A stretch of 64,000 bases of DNA. Source: Sinorhizobium mexicanum. GTDB lineage: Bacteria > Pseudomonadota > Alphaproteobacteria > Rhizobiales > Rhizobiaceae. A model generated the notes under the pieces. That model was not told where the DNA came from, made no database searches, and worked only from the letters and a program-made list of their open reading frames with translations. Shown piece after piece: positions 8,151 to 16,672 of this stretch. The position numbers were made by a program, and so were the translations under genes. The DNA is taken from NCBI RefSeq assembly GCF_013488225.1, contig NZ_CP041238.1, forward strand, positions 2,505,501 to 2,569,500. Direction: 5' to 3'. Numbering within the stretch: position 1 is the stretch's first letter; each line of letters starts with the position of its first letter.

Positions 8151-8978
8151 TTACGCGGTGGTCTCCTTCAGGAAATCCATTGTCCGCTCCCACGCGAGTT
8201 CCGCGGCGTCCTTGGAGTAGGTGGAGGAGACGGTGTCGTCCTCAAAGCCGTGTTTGGCACCCTCGTAGACGAACGCTTGGTAGCTGACCCCCGCCTTCTT
8301 CAAGGCGTCCTCGAAAGCAGCCCGCTGCGGGTTAACCAGCCGGTCGTCGCCTGCGTAGTTGAGCAACAGGGAAGCGGCAATTTTCGAGACGTTTTCGAGT
8401 GGCGGGGCACGCCCATAGAAAATGACGCCGCTCGTGAGCTCGTTCAATTGGAACATTATTCGGCTGAGGGCGCTGCCGCCCAGACCGAATCCAATCGCCG
8501 CCACCTTGCCATTGCTCCGAGGCTGCCGTGCCAGCCAGCCCAGCGCCGAGCGGGTGTCGGCCAGCCATTCATCCCAGGTGGTCATGCCGACGACCTCGTG
8601 AGCAGGCATCGGCTCGGCCGGGGTCCCGCCGTAGCGCGAGGCATAGTCCGGTACCAACACGGCAAAGGATCCTGCTGTCGCCAGGCGCCGTGCAACATCT
8701 TCGAAATGTGGCGTCAGGCCCAGCGCGTCATGGGCTACGATGATGCTGGTGAGTTGACCCCTGTCGGTAGCCGGCACGGCAGCATAGCTCTGCAACCCGC
8801 CCGCGCCGTTGTCGATGGTTAGGAGTTGAACATGAACGCGAGGGTCGTCGGCAGCAACGGCAGGAGCGGCCACGGCCAAGCGAGGCAGCAGACCAATGCC
8901 GGCTGGCACCCCGCACAGGGCCAGCAGGATCGTGCGGCGGCTTACAAGGACGCCTTCACGCAAAACCTTGTTTCTCAT
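8151..8978 (-). CDS. Dienelactone hydrolase-family protein, exported, nucleophile replaced by Gly
   Basis: A 275-residue alpha/beta hydrolase of the dienelactone hydrolase family. A twin-arginine type leader (SRRTILLALCG, residues 13-23) precedes a processing site near AVAA, so it is probably exported. The nucleophile elbow, usually GYCxGG, reads GFGLGG (residues 163-168) with Gly at 165 in place of Cys. The acid (YAGDDRLV) and His (AKHGFEDD) are retained. It may therefore be non-hydrolytic or use another residue. GGGGAGGAAG directly before the ATG at 8978 supports the start. It is convergent with the secreted cupin gene. Confidence 0.85.
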   Translation of the reverse strand: MRNKVLREGVLVSRRTILLALCGVPAGIGLLPRLAVAAPAVAADDPRVHVQLLTIDNGAGGLQSYAAVPATDRGQLTSIIVAHDALGLTPHFEDVARRLATAGSFAVLVPDYASRYGGTPAEPMPAHEVVGMTTWDEWLADTRSALGWLARQPRSNGKVAAIGFGLGGSALSRIMFQLNELTSGVIFYGRAPPLENVSKIAASLLLNYAGDDRLVNPQRAAFEDALKKAGVSYQAFVYEGAKHGFEDDTVSSTYSKDAAELAWERTMDFLKETTA

Positions 8979-9209
8979 GACTTCCTCCCCTTTTGTGGGA
9001 GTAATATTAGGCTCTGACGCAGATTTGGTGCAATTCTCTCATGTTGCGCCAATCAGGCGGGCTTGAAGAAGATCAAGCTTTCCTTGCGATTTCAGGACGC
9101 AAAGCGATAACCGGCCGAGACTCAGGTGTTCCGAAGGTCGGGTGGGAAGATTGGTCATGTTTGGGCCCCTCGTGTCTCACCACGCGAGGAGGCAAGAGAT
9201 GTGCCGGTA

Positions 9210-9800
9210 TCACCTGCTCCCGACCCACTGCCGGATCTCGTCAGCCACTTGCTCGAGAACGCCCATCGTCCCGGCGGGGAGCGGGTCCGGAAACCGTTGC
9301 TCGGGATACGCGAGCGTTCCCCCCAGATGGACCGGCTGGACGCAGGGCATCTCGTGCTGTTCGAAAAACTTAATCATGTTGTCCGCGCATAGGCGCACAC
9401 TCGGATCGTCCGCGGGATCGGTGGCGCCGTTGACGATGACCGCTCCGAGTTTTCCTTTGAGCTGTTGTCCGTCGCGCCACAGGGGATCCGATCTGTCGAG
9501 CAAGACGACGCCCAGGGCCGGCGGCATTCCGAAGCAGGTGGGGGTAGCCATCAGAACCACGTCCGCCTCTTTCATGAGTGACAGAACACGATCGATCCCG
9601 TCGCCGTGGTATCCGAACGTTTGATAACACTGCTCGCACCCGAGACAGTCGATACGCTCATCGGCCAGACGCACCTGTTCCAGGACCTTCACCCGCCGAT
9701 CTCTCTCGAGCGAGCGAAGAACCTCGCCGAGCATCCGCGCTGAGTTACTGGACGCGCGTGGGCTGCAGTCTATTCCAATGATGGTCGTCGCTTTGTCCAT
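9210..9800 (-). CDS. Flavodoxin-like NAD(P)H-dependent oxidoreductase, iron-sulfur flavoprotein type
   Basis: A 196-residue protein with a flavodoxin-like fold. The N-terminal beta strand and FMN phosphate loop read TIIGIDCSPRASSNSARML, and a cysteine motif DCLGCEQCYQTF follows, as in iron-sulfur flavoproteins and related FMN reductases. VVLMATPTCFGMPPALGVVL is the usual central segment that contacts the flavin. The ATG at 9800 is preferred because the fold begins right after it; an upstream ATG at 9845 would add 15 residues without homology. It probably transfers electrons from NAD(P)H through FMN; the substrate is unknown. Confidence 0.8.
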   Translation of the reverse strand: MDKATTIIGIDCSPRASSNSARMLGEVLRSLERDRRVKVLEQVRLADERIDCLGCEQCYQTFGYHGDGIDRVLSLMKEADVVLMATPTCFGMPPALGVVLLDRSDPLWRDGQQLKGKLGAVIVNGATDPADDPSVRLCADNMIKFFEQHEMPCVQPVHLGGTLAYPEQRFPDPLPAGTMGVLEQVADEIRQWVGSR

Positions 9801-10180
9801 GTGAGGATCCCTAGTAAGGCGTGACAGCTCGATACCGAATGGCACGGGGCGAAGTTTTGAGTATCCACACCGATGGCTTCAAAGTCGACGATACTCGCTC
9901 TTTACCTTTGAATTTTCCGGATCACAATTTTAGACGCCCGTTTCTTGGTTGCGGCCAGCGCTCAAGAGGCTAAGTCTCACACGGCTCTGCCGTGTCGATG
10001 ATGCGAGGCATCGCAATCGCCGGTCCGAATCCGCCTCGTTAATACCGCCCCGGCCTAGTACCTGTCCTCCGCCGAAGCCAGTGCGCGCTTTCGTCACGCA
10101 ATATTGACAGGGCGCGTCCCTCCCTGGACGCTTGCCGCGGCTTGTGTTTCACGGAATTCGGCGCAATTGTCTCTGCTGTC
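9801..10180. other. Intergenic region, divergent
   Basis: No supportable gene was seen here. There is a small hairpin (CACGGC-TCT-GCCGTG, near 9979-9994). It probably contains the promoters of the flavoprotein (minus) and the metal-associated small protein (plus). Confidence 0.4.
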
Positions 10181-10675
10181 ATGCAGCACTGGTCCGTCCG
10201 AAGGTTGCGTGTCGCCTGGAAGCACAAAGCGCTTTTCAGACAACGGCATGCACCAAGACAAATCGTCAGCTTTCTCCTCGCGGTCTTCCTCGCCACGGGC
10301 ATGGGCCTGTCTTTCGCCCAGGCGAGCGGCATGGCCGCCAGAATGGCGACGATGCCTGATATGGCCGAGTCGAGCATGGCCCAGTCGGACACAGTCAAGT
10401 CGGACACAGTCAAGTCGGACACAGTCACATCCGACACGATCATGCCGGACATGTCTGAGCATGGCGACTGCCAGGATTGCCCGGACCAGCCGGACGGCAT
10501 GAAGGCCATGGCCTGCGGCAATGTCTGTGCTGCCGCCGTCATCGCGCCGCTTCCTCTTGCGGCACTCGTGCCGCACGGCGAGAAGCCGGCTTCGGTCCTC
10601 GCCCCCGATCTGTCTCTCGACGGCCGGACCCTCTCCCCCGATCCCGACCCGCCACGAACCTCCGACATCGGCTGA
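10181..10675 (+). CDS. Met/Asp-rich exported small protein of a metal-related locus
   Basis: The ATG at 10181 gives 164 residues. After a basic N-terminus comes a hydrophobic export segment (VSFLLAVFLATGMGLSFAQA), then a Met-rich and Asp-rich region. An imperfect tandem repeat (SDTVK type, 15 bp per unit, four units) sits in the middle, followed by HGDCQDCPDQPDGMKAMACG and a Pro-rich C-terminus. The paired Cys/His/Met clusters suggest copper or other soft-metal binding; similar short proteins occur near rhizobial copper loci. It lies 201 bp upstream of the DUF411 gene in the same direction. I know no formal family name. Confidence 0.65.
   Translation: MQHWSVRRLRVAWKHKALFRQRHAPRQIVSFLLAVFLATGMGLSFAQASGMAARMATMPDMAESSMAQSDTVKSDTVKSDTVTSDTIMPDMSEHGDCQDCPDQPDGMKAMACGNVCAAAVIAPLPLAALVPHGEKPASVLAPDLSLDGRTLSPDPDPPRTSDIG
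10382..10441 (+). repeat. In-frame 15-bp tandem repeat, four units
   Basis: The unit AAGTCGGACACAGTC occurs three times almost exactly, with a fourth diverged copy. It encodes SDTVK-like pentapeptides inside the small metal-related protein. Because the unit is a multiple of three, copy-number changes would keep the frame. Confidence 0.85.
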
Positions 10676-10876
10676 TCCCCGGCCGTCGCTGCCGCGACCG
10701 CCTGGCGAGCGAACGCGCGTCCTTCGTGCCGAAACGGCCTTCGAGATGACAACGCCGCCTTCGTCGCCGACGATCCCGCCGACCGGATGCTGCCCCGGCA
10801 TGTCATCGATCACGAGACGGCCGCGCGGCGCATGAAGCAAACGGAAGATACACAGATTTATCCATGGAGAATTGAA

Positions 10877-11317
10877 ATGAACCGCATGATCCGCCTCACG
10901 AGCCTCGCCGCTCTCATCGCCTTCGCCACCCCGGCGCTTGCCCAGTCGCAGGACGCGACACTCTACAAGAGCCCCGAATGCGGCTGCTGCGAGGGCTACG
11001 CCGCCTATCTCCGCGACAATGGCTTCAAGGTTGATGTGAAGGAAACCGACGAGCTTGCCGAGATCAGCCACAAGGCCGGCGTGCCGGAAGACATGCAAGG
11101 CTGCCACACCACCTTCATCGACGGCTATGTCATCGACGGCCACGTGCCGATCAACGTCGTGCGCAAGCTCCTCAAGGAAAAGCCCGCGATCGCCGGCATC
11201 ACGCTCCCGGGAATGCCGATGGGCTCGCCCGGCATGGGTGGCACGAAGACCGAGAAATTCGTGATCTACACGGTGCCGAAGGACGGCAAGGCGCCGGAGA
11301 TCTACGCGACCGAATGA
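10877..11317 (+). CDS. DUF411 metal-binding protein, periplasmic
   Basis: A 146-residue protein with a signal peptide (residues 1-20, cleavage after PALA). The DUF411 core starts ATLYKSPECGCCEGYAAYL, with a CGCC cysteine cluster, and continues with PEDMQGCHTTFIDGYVIDGH, which has a third Cys plus His residues. DUF411 proteins are thioredoxin-like proteins linked to copper and other metal resistance loci. The ATG at 10877 has GGAGA six bases upstream; a longer reading frame from 10787 lacks support. The upstream exported protein at 10181 and the downstream Cys-rich GDCCVxC protein strengthen a metal-handling reading of the locus. Confidence 0.88.
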   Translation: MNRMIRLTSLAALIAFATPALAQSQDATLYKSPECGCCEGYAAYLRDNGFKVDVKETDELAEISHKAGVPEDMQGCHTTFIDGYVIDGHVPINVVRKLLKEKPAIAGITLPGMPMGSPGMGGTKTEKFVIYTVPKDGKAPEIYATE

Positions 11318-11567
11318 CAATTGCATGCTTCCTGGCGTACCGCGCTTCGTCGGTTGCAGTGCGGCAGGGCTTCTCCTCCGCCTCCTCATTCCGGTGCTTG
11401 TCACAGGGATGAGGCGGGTGGGGTCACCGCCAGAGAGATCAATCAGACAGATCAAATGACCAGAGGGACCGAGGAGAACCTCCCCGTACCGCGACCGACG
11501 AGACAGCAGTAGACTGCTGTCGTGTGCTTTCAGAAGACGTGCGTAGATTGAAGCAAGTGGTACCGCG

Positions 11568-11780
11568 ATGAATGCTGTCGTTCTCGAATCCGTGCTGACC
11601 TGCCCCCATTGCGGTTTCGCCCGACGGGAAACCATGCCGACCGATGCCTGCCGGTTCTTCTATGAATGCAGCAGTTGCAAGACCCTGCTGCGTCCCCGCC
11701 CCGGAGACTGCTGCGTGTTCTGTTCGTTCGGTTCGGTGAAGTGTCCGCCGGTGCAGCAGCAGCTTAGATGCTGCGAGTAG
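11568..11780 (+). CDS. GDCCVxC-type small cysteine-rich protein
   Basis: A 70-residue protein with ten cysteines. The signature GDCCVFCSFGSVKCPPVQ lies at residues 46-63, preceded by two CxxC pairs (CPHC, CSSC) that resemble a zinc ribbon. The family is known by this GDCCVxC motif and is often found with mercury, arsenic or other metal resistance genes; its function is unknown. It lies about 250 bp after DUF411 and on the same strand, near a convergent membrane-protein gene. Confidence 0.85.
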   Translation: MNAVVLESVLTCPHCGFARRETMPTDACRFFYECSSCKTLLRPRPGDCCVFCSFGSVKCPPVQQQLRCCE

Positions 11781-11835
11781 GCTCCAGTCCTTGCGACAGC
11801 TCCGGAATATTGCGCCGGCTGAGCCTCCACGACGA

Positions 11836-12201
11836 CTATACCGCGAACCGAAGAAGCCTCTTGGTTCCATAGAGCATCCAACCAAGGCAGTGGCCGAGTA
11901 CATAGATCGTCAGGACCATATAAGTGATCAACACCACGGTGACGGTCGTGCCGGTGTCCAGCCTGTCAAACGGCGATACCTGACGGAGCAGATCGGCCCA
12001 CCAGCCAAGCTTCGGGCTCCATTCGCAGGCAACCCCGTCACAGGCCGAAACAATAAACGGCAGGGTCATTGCCGACCAGGCGAGGAAAATAAAGCCGGCG
12101 CTCTTCCAGTTGTAGCTGCGGCTGCGAAGCAGCCTGTGCACCTGCCGTCCCTTGGCAATAGTCATGGCAATAGCGGCCAGTATATAAATTGATATCTGCA
12201 T
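11836..12201 (-). CDS. Small membrane protein of unknown function
   Basis: About 121 residues from the ATG at 12201 (a GTG at 12219 would add six residues). It has three hydrophobic segments: near residues 2-16, 36-52 and 88-110. Between them is a loop with two Cys (SACDGVACEWSPKLGWW). I do not recognise a family. It is convergent with the GDCCVxC gene and upstream, on the same strand, of a methyltransferase-length gap. Confidence 0.55.
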   Translation of the reverse strand: MQISIYILAAIAMTIAKGRQVHRLLRSRSYNWKSAGFIFLAWSAMTLPFIVSACDGVACEWSPKLGWWADLLRQVSPFDRLDTGTTVTVVLITYMVLTIYVLGHCLGWMLYGTKRLLRFAV

Positions 12202-12360
12202 CTCGGCGCCCAAGCCCACCCATGAAGAGCCACCATTAGCGGAGAGATGTTGCTGCGCGGTTCAGTCGAAAGGTAAATGGTTTATGACGAAGCTTGTTCG
12301 TCTGGCCCGAAAGCCGGCACTGAGCATGTTGTCCCGGCAAGTCACGGCCGGGATGTCCGG

Positions 12361-12972
12361 TCACTTCGGCCGTGCGCTGCCCTCGTACATGAAGGTCATG
12401 GGGCTCGGCCCTTTCATATAGCCGGTCTCGACCCGGTCGAGCCGAAAGCCGCCCTCCTCGATCAGCGACCGGATCGGACGGTTGAGATTGCAGCCGCCGG
12501 TGATGCGCCGCCAGATCGGGTTGAGGCAATCCTGGCACCAGCGCACGCCGCGGTCGGGCGAGCGCCCATGCTCGACGAACAGCAGCCTGCCGCCGGACTT
12601 CAGCACGCGGCGCATTTCCGAAAGTGCCGTTGCCGCCCCGGGGATGGTGCACAGCGTCCAGGTCGTCACCACTGTATCGACGCTCCCGTCATCGAGCGGG
12701 ATCGCCTCGGCGGAGGCTTCGATGAAGTTGACCGGTATCGCGGAATGCGGCACGCGACGTGCCATGGCCGCGAGGCTTGGCAAAGGCTCGAGTGCCAGGA
12801 TTTCCCGAACCGCCGGGCGGTAGTGCGGCAGGTTGAGGCCGGATCCGCTGCCGATCTCCAGCACCCGCCCTTCCGCCGCGCCGATCACCCGTTCGCGATA
12901 GGGAAGCAGGCGCTCGTTGCGCATGGAGCAGTCGCAGAGCTTCGGCAGGATGACGTCGCTGTAGATGCCCAT
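12361..12972 (-). CDS. Class I SAM-dependent methyltransferase
   Basis: A 203-residue protein with the Rossmann-type methyltransferase motifs in order: motif I VLEIGSGSGLNLPHY, the acidic end of strand 2 (ILALEP), motif II region DGSVDTVVTTWTLCTIP, and LKSGGRLLFVEHGRS before the last strands. The C-terminal part has a cysteine pair (CQDCLNPIW) typical of the UbiE/Methyltransf_11-like group. The ATG at 12972 is chosen over 13005 because GGGAGGGAAAG sits directly upstream. Substrate unknown. Confidence 0.85.
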   Translation of the reverse strand: MGIYSDVILPKLCDCSMRNERLLPYRERVIGAAEGRVLEIGSGSGLNLPHYRPAVREILALEPLPSLAAMARRVPHSAIPVNFIEASAEAIPLDDGSVDTVVTTWTLCTIPGAATALSEMRRVLKSGGRLLFVEHGRSPDRGVRWCQDCLNPIWRRITGGCNLNRPIRSLIEEGGFRLDRVETGYMKGPSPMTFMYEGSARPK

Positions 12973-12986
12973 CTTTCCCTCCCGGG

Positions 12987-13030
12987 CTACTGCATGTTTC
13001 CTCAAATCCTAGCCGGTTTAAGGCCGAAAT
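12987..13030 (+). repeat. Partial RIME-type element (5' half)
   Basis: CTACTGCATGTTTCCTCAAA followed by a TAGCCGGTTTAAG segment matches the first half of full-length RIME copies. The second hairpin is absent, and a different inverted repeat starts at 13050. Confidence 0.6.
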
Positions 13031-13049
13031 TTGGAGAGTGGGTGTGATA

Positions 13050-13245
13050 CCCCCCTCTGCCCTGCCGAGCATCTCCCCCACAAGGGGGGAGATCGCCAAG
13101 GGGCGATGCCCCGCTCAGTCAATGACCCTGTGCGCGCTGCATTGCATCAGGCGGCTGCGGCATTTGCGCGTTTGCTGTCGGGCAGGCCGCGGCTCCCGCC
13201 AATCTCCCCCCTTGTGGGGGAGATGCCCGGCAGGGCAGAGGGGGG
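13050..13245. repeat. Inverted repeat pair, 44-bp arms around a 108-bp spacer
   Basis: Arms at 13050-13093 and 13202-13245 are reverse complements with one mismatch. Each arm itself contains a CTCCCCC-ACAA-GGGGGGAG hairpin next to CTGCCCTGCC. This looks like a mobile palindromic repeat of rhizobial intergenic regions. The spacer has no gene. The same element may end transcription of both convergent neighbours. Confidence 0.8.
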
Positions 13246-13330
13246 TGCCCTTCCACAGCTTGCAGATTTCACACCCACCAGCGCCGCGCATCCCTTCAGA
13301 CGCACGACGCCGTGCCATCACTCAGCCACT

Positions 13331-14656
13331 TCACCCGGCCCTTGGCTCAACCGGCTGCCATATGCTGACCTGGCGCGTCTCGGGCATCAGGATCAGGGCG
13401 AGCACGAAGCATATGGCGGGAACGACGATCGGGTAGATCAGCGCGTAGCCGACGCTGCCCGTGGCCGCGAAAGCCGCAGAGGTGACGAAGGGCACCAGGC
13501 CGCCGCCCCAGCCGTTGCCGATGTGATAGGGCACCGACACCGACGTGTAGCGGATCCTGCCGGGGAAATATTCCGCCAGGAACGCCCCGACCGGCCCATA
13601 GACCATCCCGACGTAGCAGACGAGGATGAAGATGATGAAGATCGCGGTCGGATAGTTGATGTTGTCCGGCTGCGTCACCGTTCCAAGCCACAGATACAGC
13701 GGATAGTAGGTGATCGCGGCGAGCAACATGCCCCCGAGGATCACCGGCTTGCGGCCGACGATGTCGGAGAGCCACCCGAAGAGGATCAGGCTCGGCGTGG
13801 CAAGGAGCAGCGCTGCGCCGACGATGTAGGACGAGCTCAGCGCGTCCACCTTGGAAACCTGCTGCAGGAAGTAGAGCGCCCAGAACTGGCCGCTGTACCA
13901 GACCACCCCCTGCCCGATCAGCACGATCGTGGCGATCCCTACGTATTTGGCGTTGGCGCTCAGGAAGGCCTCCTTCCAGGGGTTCCGGGTCATCTGCCCC
14001 CTCGCCTTGATCTCCGCGAAGACCGGCGTCTCCTGCAACTGGAGCCGGATGTAGATGGCGATGGCGACCAGCAGGAACGACAGCAGGAACGGCACGCGCC
14101 ACGCCCATGCCTCGAAGACCTCGTTGCCGAAGTAGGTGCGCGTGGCGATGACCACGGCCAGCGACACGACGATCCCCAGCGTCGGAGAGGTCTGGAGCCA
14201 GCCGGTGTAGTAGCCGCGGCTTTCATCGGGCACATGCTCGGCGACATAGGTGATGGCGCCGCCATATTCGCCGCCGAGGCACAGGCCCTGGATCATCCTG
14301 AGGCCGAAGAGCACGAACGCGGCTGTGAGGCCGATCGAGTCGTAGGTCGGGATCAGGCCGATCGCGCCGGTACCGAGCCCCATGCCGCTCAGCGTAATCA
14401 GGAACGTGTATTTGCGGCCGACCCTGTCACCCATCCAGCCGAAGAGAAACGCCCCGAGCGGGCGGATCAGGAAGCCTGCGGTGAACAGCGCAATGGTGCT
14501 CAGGAGCGCCGCGACCGGGTGCGATGGTTCGAAGAACTTGACCGACAGCACCGCGGCCAGGCTGCCGAAAATATAAAAATCATACCATTCGATGATGTTT
14601 CCCACCGACGCGGCGACAATCACGCGGCGGAAATCCGTCGGGACTTGTATAGCCAT
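13331..14656 (-). CDS. MFS transporter, metabolite:H+ symporter (MHS) type
   Basis: A 441-residue inner-membrane protein with 12 helices. The opening VGNIIEWYDFYIFGSLAAVL is the hallmark of the MHS family (ShiA, ProP, KgtP relatives). Loop 2-3 has GWMGDRVGRKYTFLI, and helix 4 to 5 has GLCLGGEYGGAITYVAEHVP. Members import small organic solutes such as shikimate, alpha-ketoglutarate, citrate or betaine with protons. The ATG at 14656 has GGGAGGAAG in front; an upstream start at 14782 adds 42 low-quality residues. Solute not assignable. Confidence 0.9.
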   Translation of the reverse strand: MAIQVPTDFRRVIVAASVGNIIEWYDFYIFGSLAAVLSVKFFEPSHPVAALLSTIALFTAGFLIRPLGAFLFGWMGDRVGRKYTFLITLSGMGLGTGAIGLIPTYDSIGLTAAFVLFGLRMIQGLCLGGEYGGAITYVAEHVPDESRGYYTGWLQTSPTLGIVVSLAVVIATRTYFGNEVFEAWAWRVPFLLSFLLVAIAIYIRLQLQETPVFAEIKARGQMTRNPWKEAFLSANAKYVGIATIVLIGQGVVWYSGQFWALYFLQQVSKVDALSSSYIVGAALLLATPSLILFGWLSDIVGRKPVILGGMLLAAITYYPLYLWLGTVTQPDNINYPTAIFIIFILVCYVGMVYGPVGAFLAEYFPGRIRYTSVSVPYHIGNGWGGGLVPFVTSAAFAATGSVGYALIYPIVVPAICFVLALILMPETRQVSIWQPVEPRAG

Positions 14657-14963
14657 GTTTCTTCCTCCCGTTTCAACAACATGGCCCCCAAAATTTTTAG
14701 GGCATCCTAACACAAACCAGGGCAAGTAAAAACCGGCCCTGCTTCGCGAAGGCGGCACGTCGCGAAGTAACGGCATCGTCATTGCAAGGCGTTACTTCGT
14801 CTATTAATGGCGCTAGTGCCGGCTTATGGAGAAGTCCAGAACCAACTTCCACGCTGTAGCACTTTGAATCGCTACGCGTGGGCGAACATCGAGATTAACC
14901 ACCTCCCCGCGATATGCTATATAGACTGCAACCAACCGTGAGGGCGCAAAACTGGGGGGAGCC

Positions 14964-15434
14964 ATGTCGCCTTTCCGAAATGCAGTTGTTTCGTTGCCTG
15001 GCAAGGAACGCACGGCAAAAACGCCTTTCGGCGCAAAGGTTGTGATCCATGTCACGGCTGCAGAGACCGGAGGCGCGTTCGCGATGTGGGAAACCTTCAC
15101 CCCGCCTGGAGGGGGCCCGGCTCCTCATATGCACACACGCGAGACCGAGGTCTTTCGCGTCATACGCGGTCTCTATCGTTTCCAATGCGGTGACGACGAG
15201 TTCGAGGCCCCTCCCGGTGCCGTCGTCGTTCTGCCACCGCATGTGCCACACGCCTGGCGAAATATAAGCGGCGAGCCGGGCCAGATGTTCGGCACCGTCA
15301 CGCCGGGTGGTTTCGAGCAGCTGTTCATCGACATCGAGGCTTCCGGTGCAGATACACCCGAGAAGATTGCGGCGATTGAAGCGCGTTTCGGGATCATCAA
15401 CGACATGACGCTCGCTCTCGGGCTGCGGGCATGA
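14964..15434 (+). CDS. Cupin domain-containing protein
   Basis: A 156-residue single-domain cupin. Motif 1 is GGGPAPHMHTRETEVFRVIRG (His-x-His and Glu as metal ligands) and motif 2 is PPGAVVVLPPHVPHAWRN, which supplies the last His. A C-terminal helical tail follows. There is no signal peptide, so it is cytoplasmic; such proteins include quercetinase-like dioxygenases and ligand-binding cupins. GGGGGA is placed well upstream of the ATG. The substrate is unknown. Confidence 0.85.
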   Translation: MSPFRNAVVSLPGKERTAKTPFGAKVVIHVTAAETGGAFAMWETFTPPGGGPAPHMHTRETEVFRVIRGLYRFQCGDDEFEAPPGAVVVLPPHVPHAWRNISGEPGQMFGTVTPGGFEQLFIDIEASGADTPEKIAAIEARFGIINDMTLALGLRA

Positions 15435-15674
15435 CCAGCTTCCCTGGCCGATCGGCCTACGAGATCTTCTTTCTCAGGGGTGGCGACGTTGATCCCGTCA
15501 GTCTGAAATTCATGATTCCGTCGAAGTTCGCAGACTATGTTTGGAACGGCTTCAGATAGACCTGCCGGCATGACCGGTCTCGGGTTCGAGCACCAGTACC
15601 GAAGAGGAGACTGACTTGCCGCCCGGATCACGCAAGACAGCGAATTGCCCGGCGAACGAATGTGACCAGCAGCG

Positions 15675-16067
15675 GTGATGACAAGAGCCGAGCTTTCCGA
15701 CCTCTACCGAGGCTACATTCAGTGCCTGAACGACCAGGATTGGCCGAACCTCGGGACGTTCGTTCACGATGACGTTCATTACAACGGCGAGCGGATCGGA
15801 CTGTCGGGCTATCGCAGGATGCTCGAAGGCGATTTCGATGCGATACCCGACCTTTATTTCGACATCGAGCTGCTGGTTGCCGAGCCGCCCCTGATCGCCA
15901 GCCGCCTGCGTTTCGACTGCACGCCGAGAGGCGTGCTGTTCGGCCTCCCCGTCAACGGCCGGAAGGTCCGGTTCGCGGAAAATGTCTTCTACGAATTTGT
16001 GGAGGGGCGGATCGAAAGGGTCTGGTCGGTCATCGACAAGGCTGCGATCGAATCGCAGCTGGGTTAA
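15675..16067 (+). CDS. SnoaL-like/ester cyclase family protein
   Basis: A 130-residue alpha+beta barrel protein of the NTF2-like SnoaL group: LYRGYIQCLNDQDWPNLGTF is the first helix, FVHDDVHYNGERIGLSGYRRM matches the ester cyclase start, and VNGRKVRFAENVFYEFVEGRI the final strands. These proteins bind small hydrophobic ligands and some are cyclases; this one's role is unknown. Two adjacent ATGs start the frame. It is 38 bp upstream of the DUF1801 gene and probably cotranscribed with it. Confidence 0.8.
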   Translation: MMTRAELSDLYRGYIQCLNDQDWPNLGTFVHDDVHYNGERIGLSGYRRMLEGDFDAIPDLYFDIELLVAEPPLIASRLRFDCTPRGVLFGLPVNGRKVRFAENVFYEFVEGRIERVWSVIDKAAIESQLG

Positions 16068-16105
16068 TTTCCAAAGCGACAACAACCACGAAGAAAGGCG
16101 ACCCG

Positions 16106-16522
16106 ATGGACGGAAAACCAGAAGACTCTCCCTCTCGGCTGATCGATGCCAGAATTGACGAGCTCGGCGATTGGCGGGGCGAGACGCTCGCCCGGGTTCG
16201 GGCACTCGTCCGGCAGGCCGATCCCGACGTCATCGAGGAGTGGAAGTGGCGAGGCGTTCCGGTGTGGTCGCATGCCGGCATCATCTGCACCGGCGAAACC
16301 TACAAGCAGGTCGTGAAGCTGACATTCGCCAAGGGCGCTTCGCTGGAGGACCCCGCAAGCCTCTTCAACTCCAGCCTCGAAGGCAACACCCGCCGTGCCA
16401 TCGATATCCGCGAGGGCGAGACGATCGATGAAGATGCGCTGAAGGTGCTGATCCGCGCCGCGGTGGCGCTGAACACGTCGGCCAAAGCTGCCCGTTCGCC
16501 GAAGAAACCGAAGAGCGCCTAA
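16106..16522 (+). CDS. DUF1801 domain-containing protein
   Basis: A 138-residue protein of the DUF1801 (YdhG-like) family. The core is seen in LARVRALVRQADPDVIEEWKWRGVPVWSHAGIICTGETYKQ followed by VVKLTFAKGASLEDP, then the usual C-terminal DEDALKVLIRAAVALN helix and a Lys/Pro tail. The family has a compact alpha/beta fold with no proven activity. AAGAAAGGCG upstream is a plausible ribosome binding site. It follows the SnoaL-like gene closely. Confidence 0.85.
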   Translation: MDGKPEDSPSRLIDARIDELGDWRGETLARVRALVRQADPDVIEEWKWRGVPVWSHAGIICTGETYKQVVKLTFAKGASLEDPASLFNSSLEGNTRRAIDIREGETIDEDALKVLIRAAVALNTSAKAARSPKKPKSA

Positions 16523-16523
16523 A

Positions 16524-16625
16524 GCGCCGGGCGTTCAAGTGAACGCACAAAGGACGCTCTGGCACGTTGTTTCTGGAGCATCTTATCCGCTTTCAGTGGT
16601 TCCACTTGAAAGCGGGATGCTCCAG
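16524..16625 (+). repeat. RIME-related mosaic element, variant C
   Basis: It starts GCGCCGGGCGTTCAAGTGAACG, keeps the AAAGGACGCT core of RIME, and ends in a palindrome TGGAGCATC...GATGCTCCA with inner CTTTCAGTGG-TTCCACTTGAAAG. A second copy of this variant is at 61231-61318. Confidence 0.7.
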
Positions 16626-16672
16626 CCCAAAATCTTTGGGCTGAAAAGGCGCAACGAATGATCCGATGGCCG

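Noticed and set aside
10094..11635. Long minus-strand open frame over the metal-protein genes
   Set aside because: It is antisense to three well-supported genes with ribosome sites and family motifs; the frame is open only because of high GC.
13031..14710. Long plus-strand open frame antisense to the MHS transporter
   Set aside because: The minus strand encodes a complete transporter; the plus translation is low-quality, rich in Arg, Asp and Glu.
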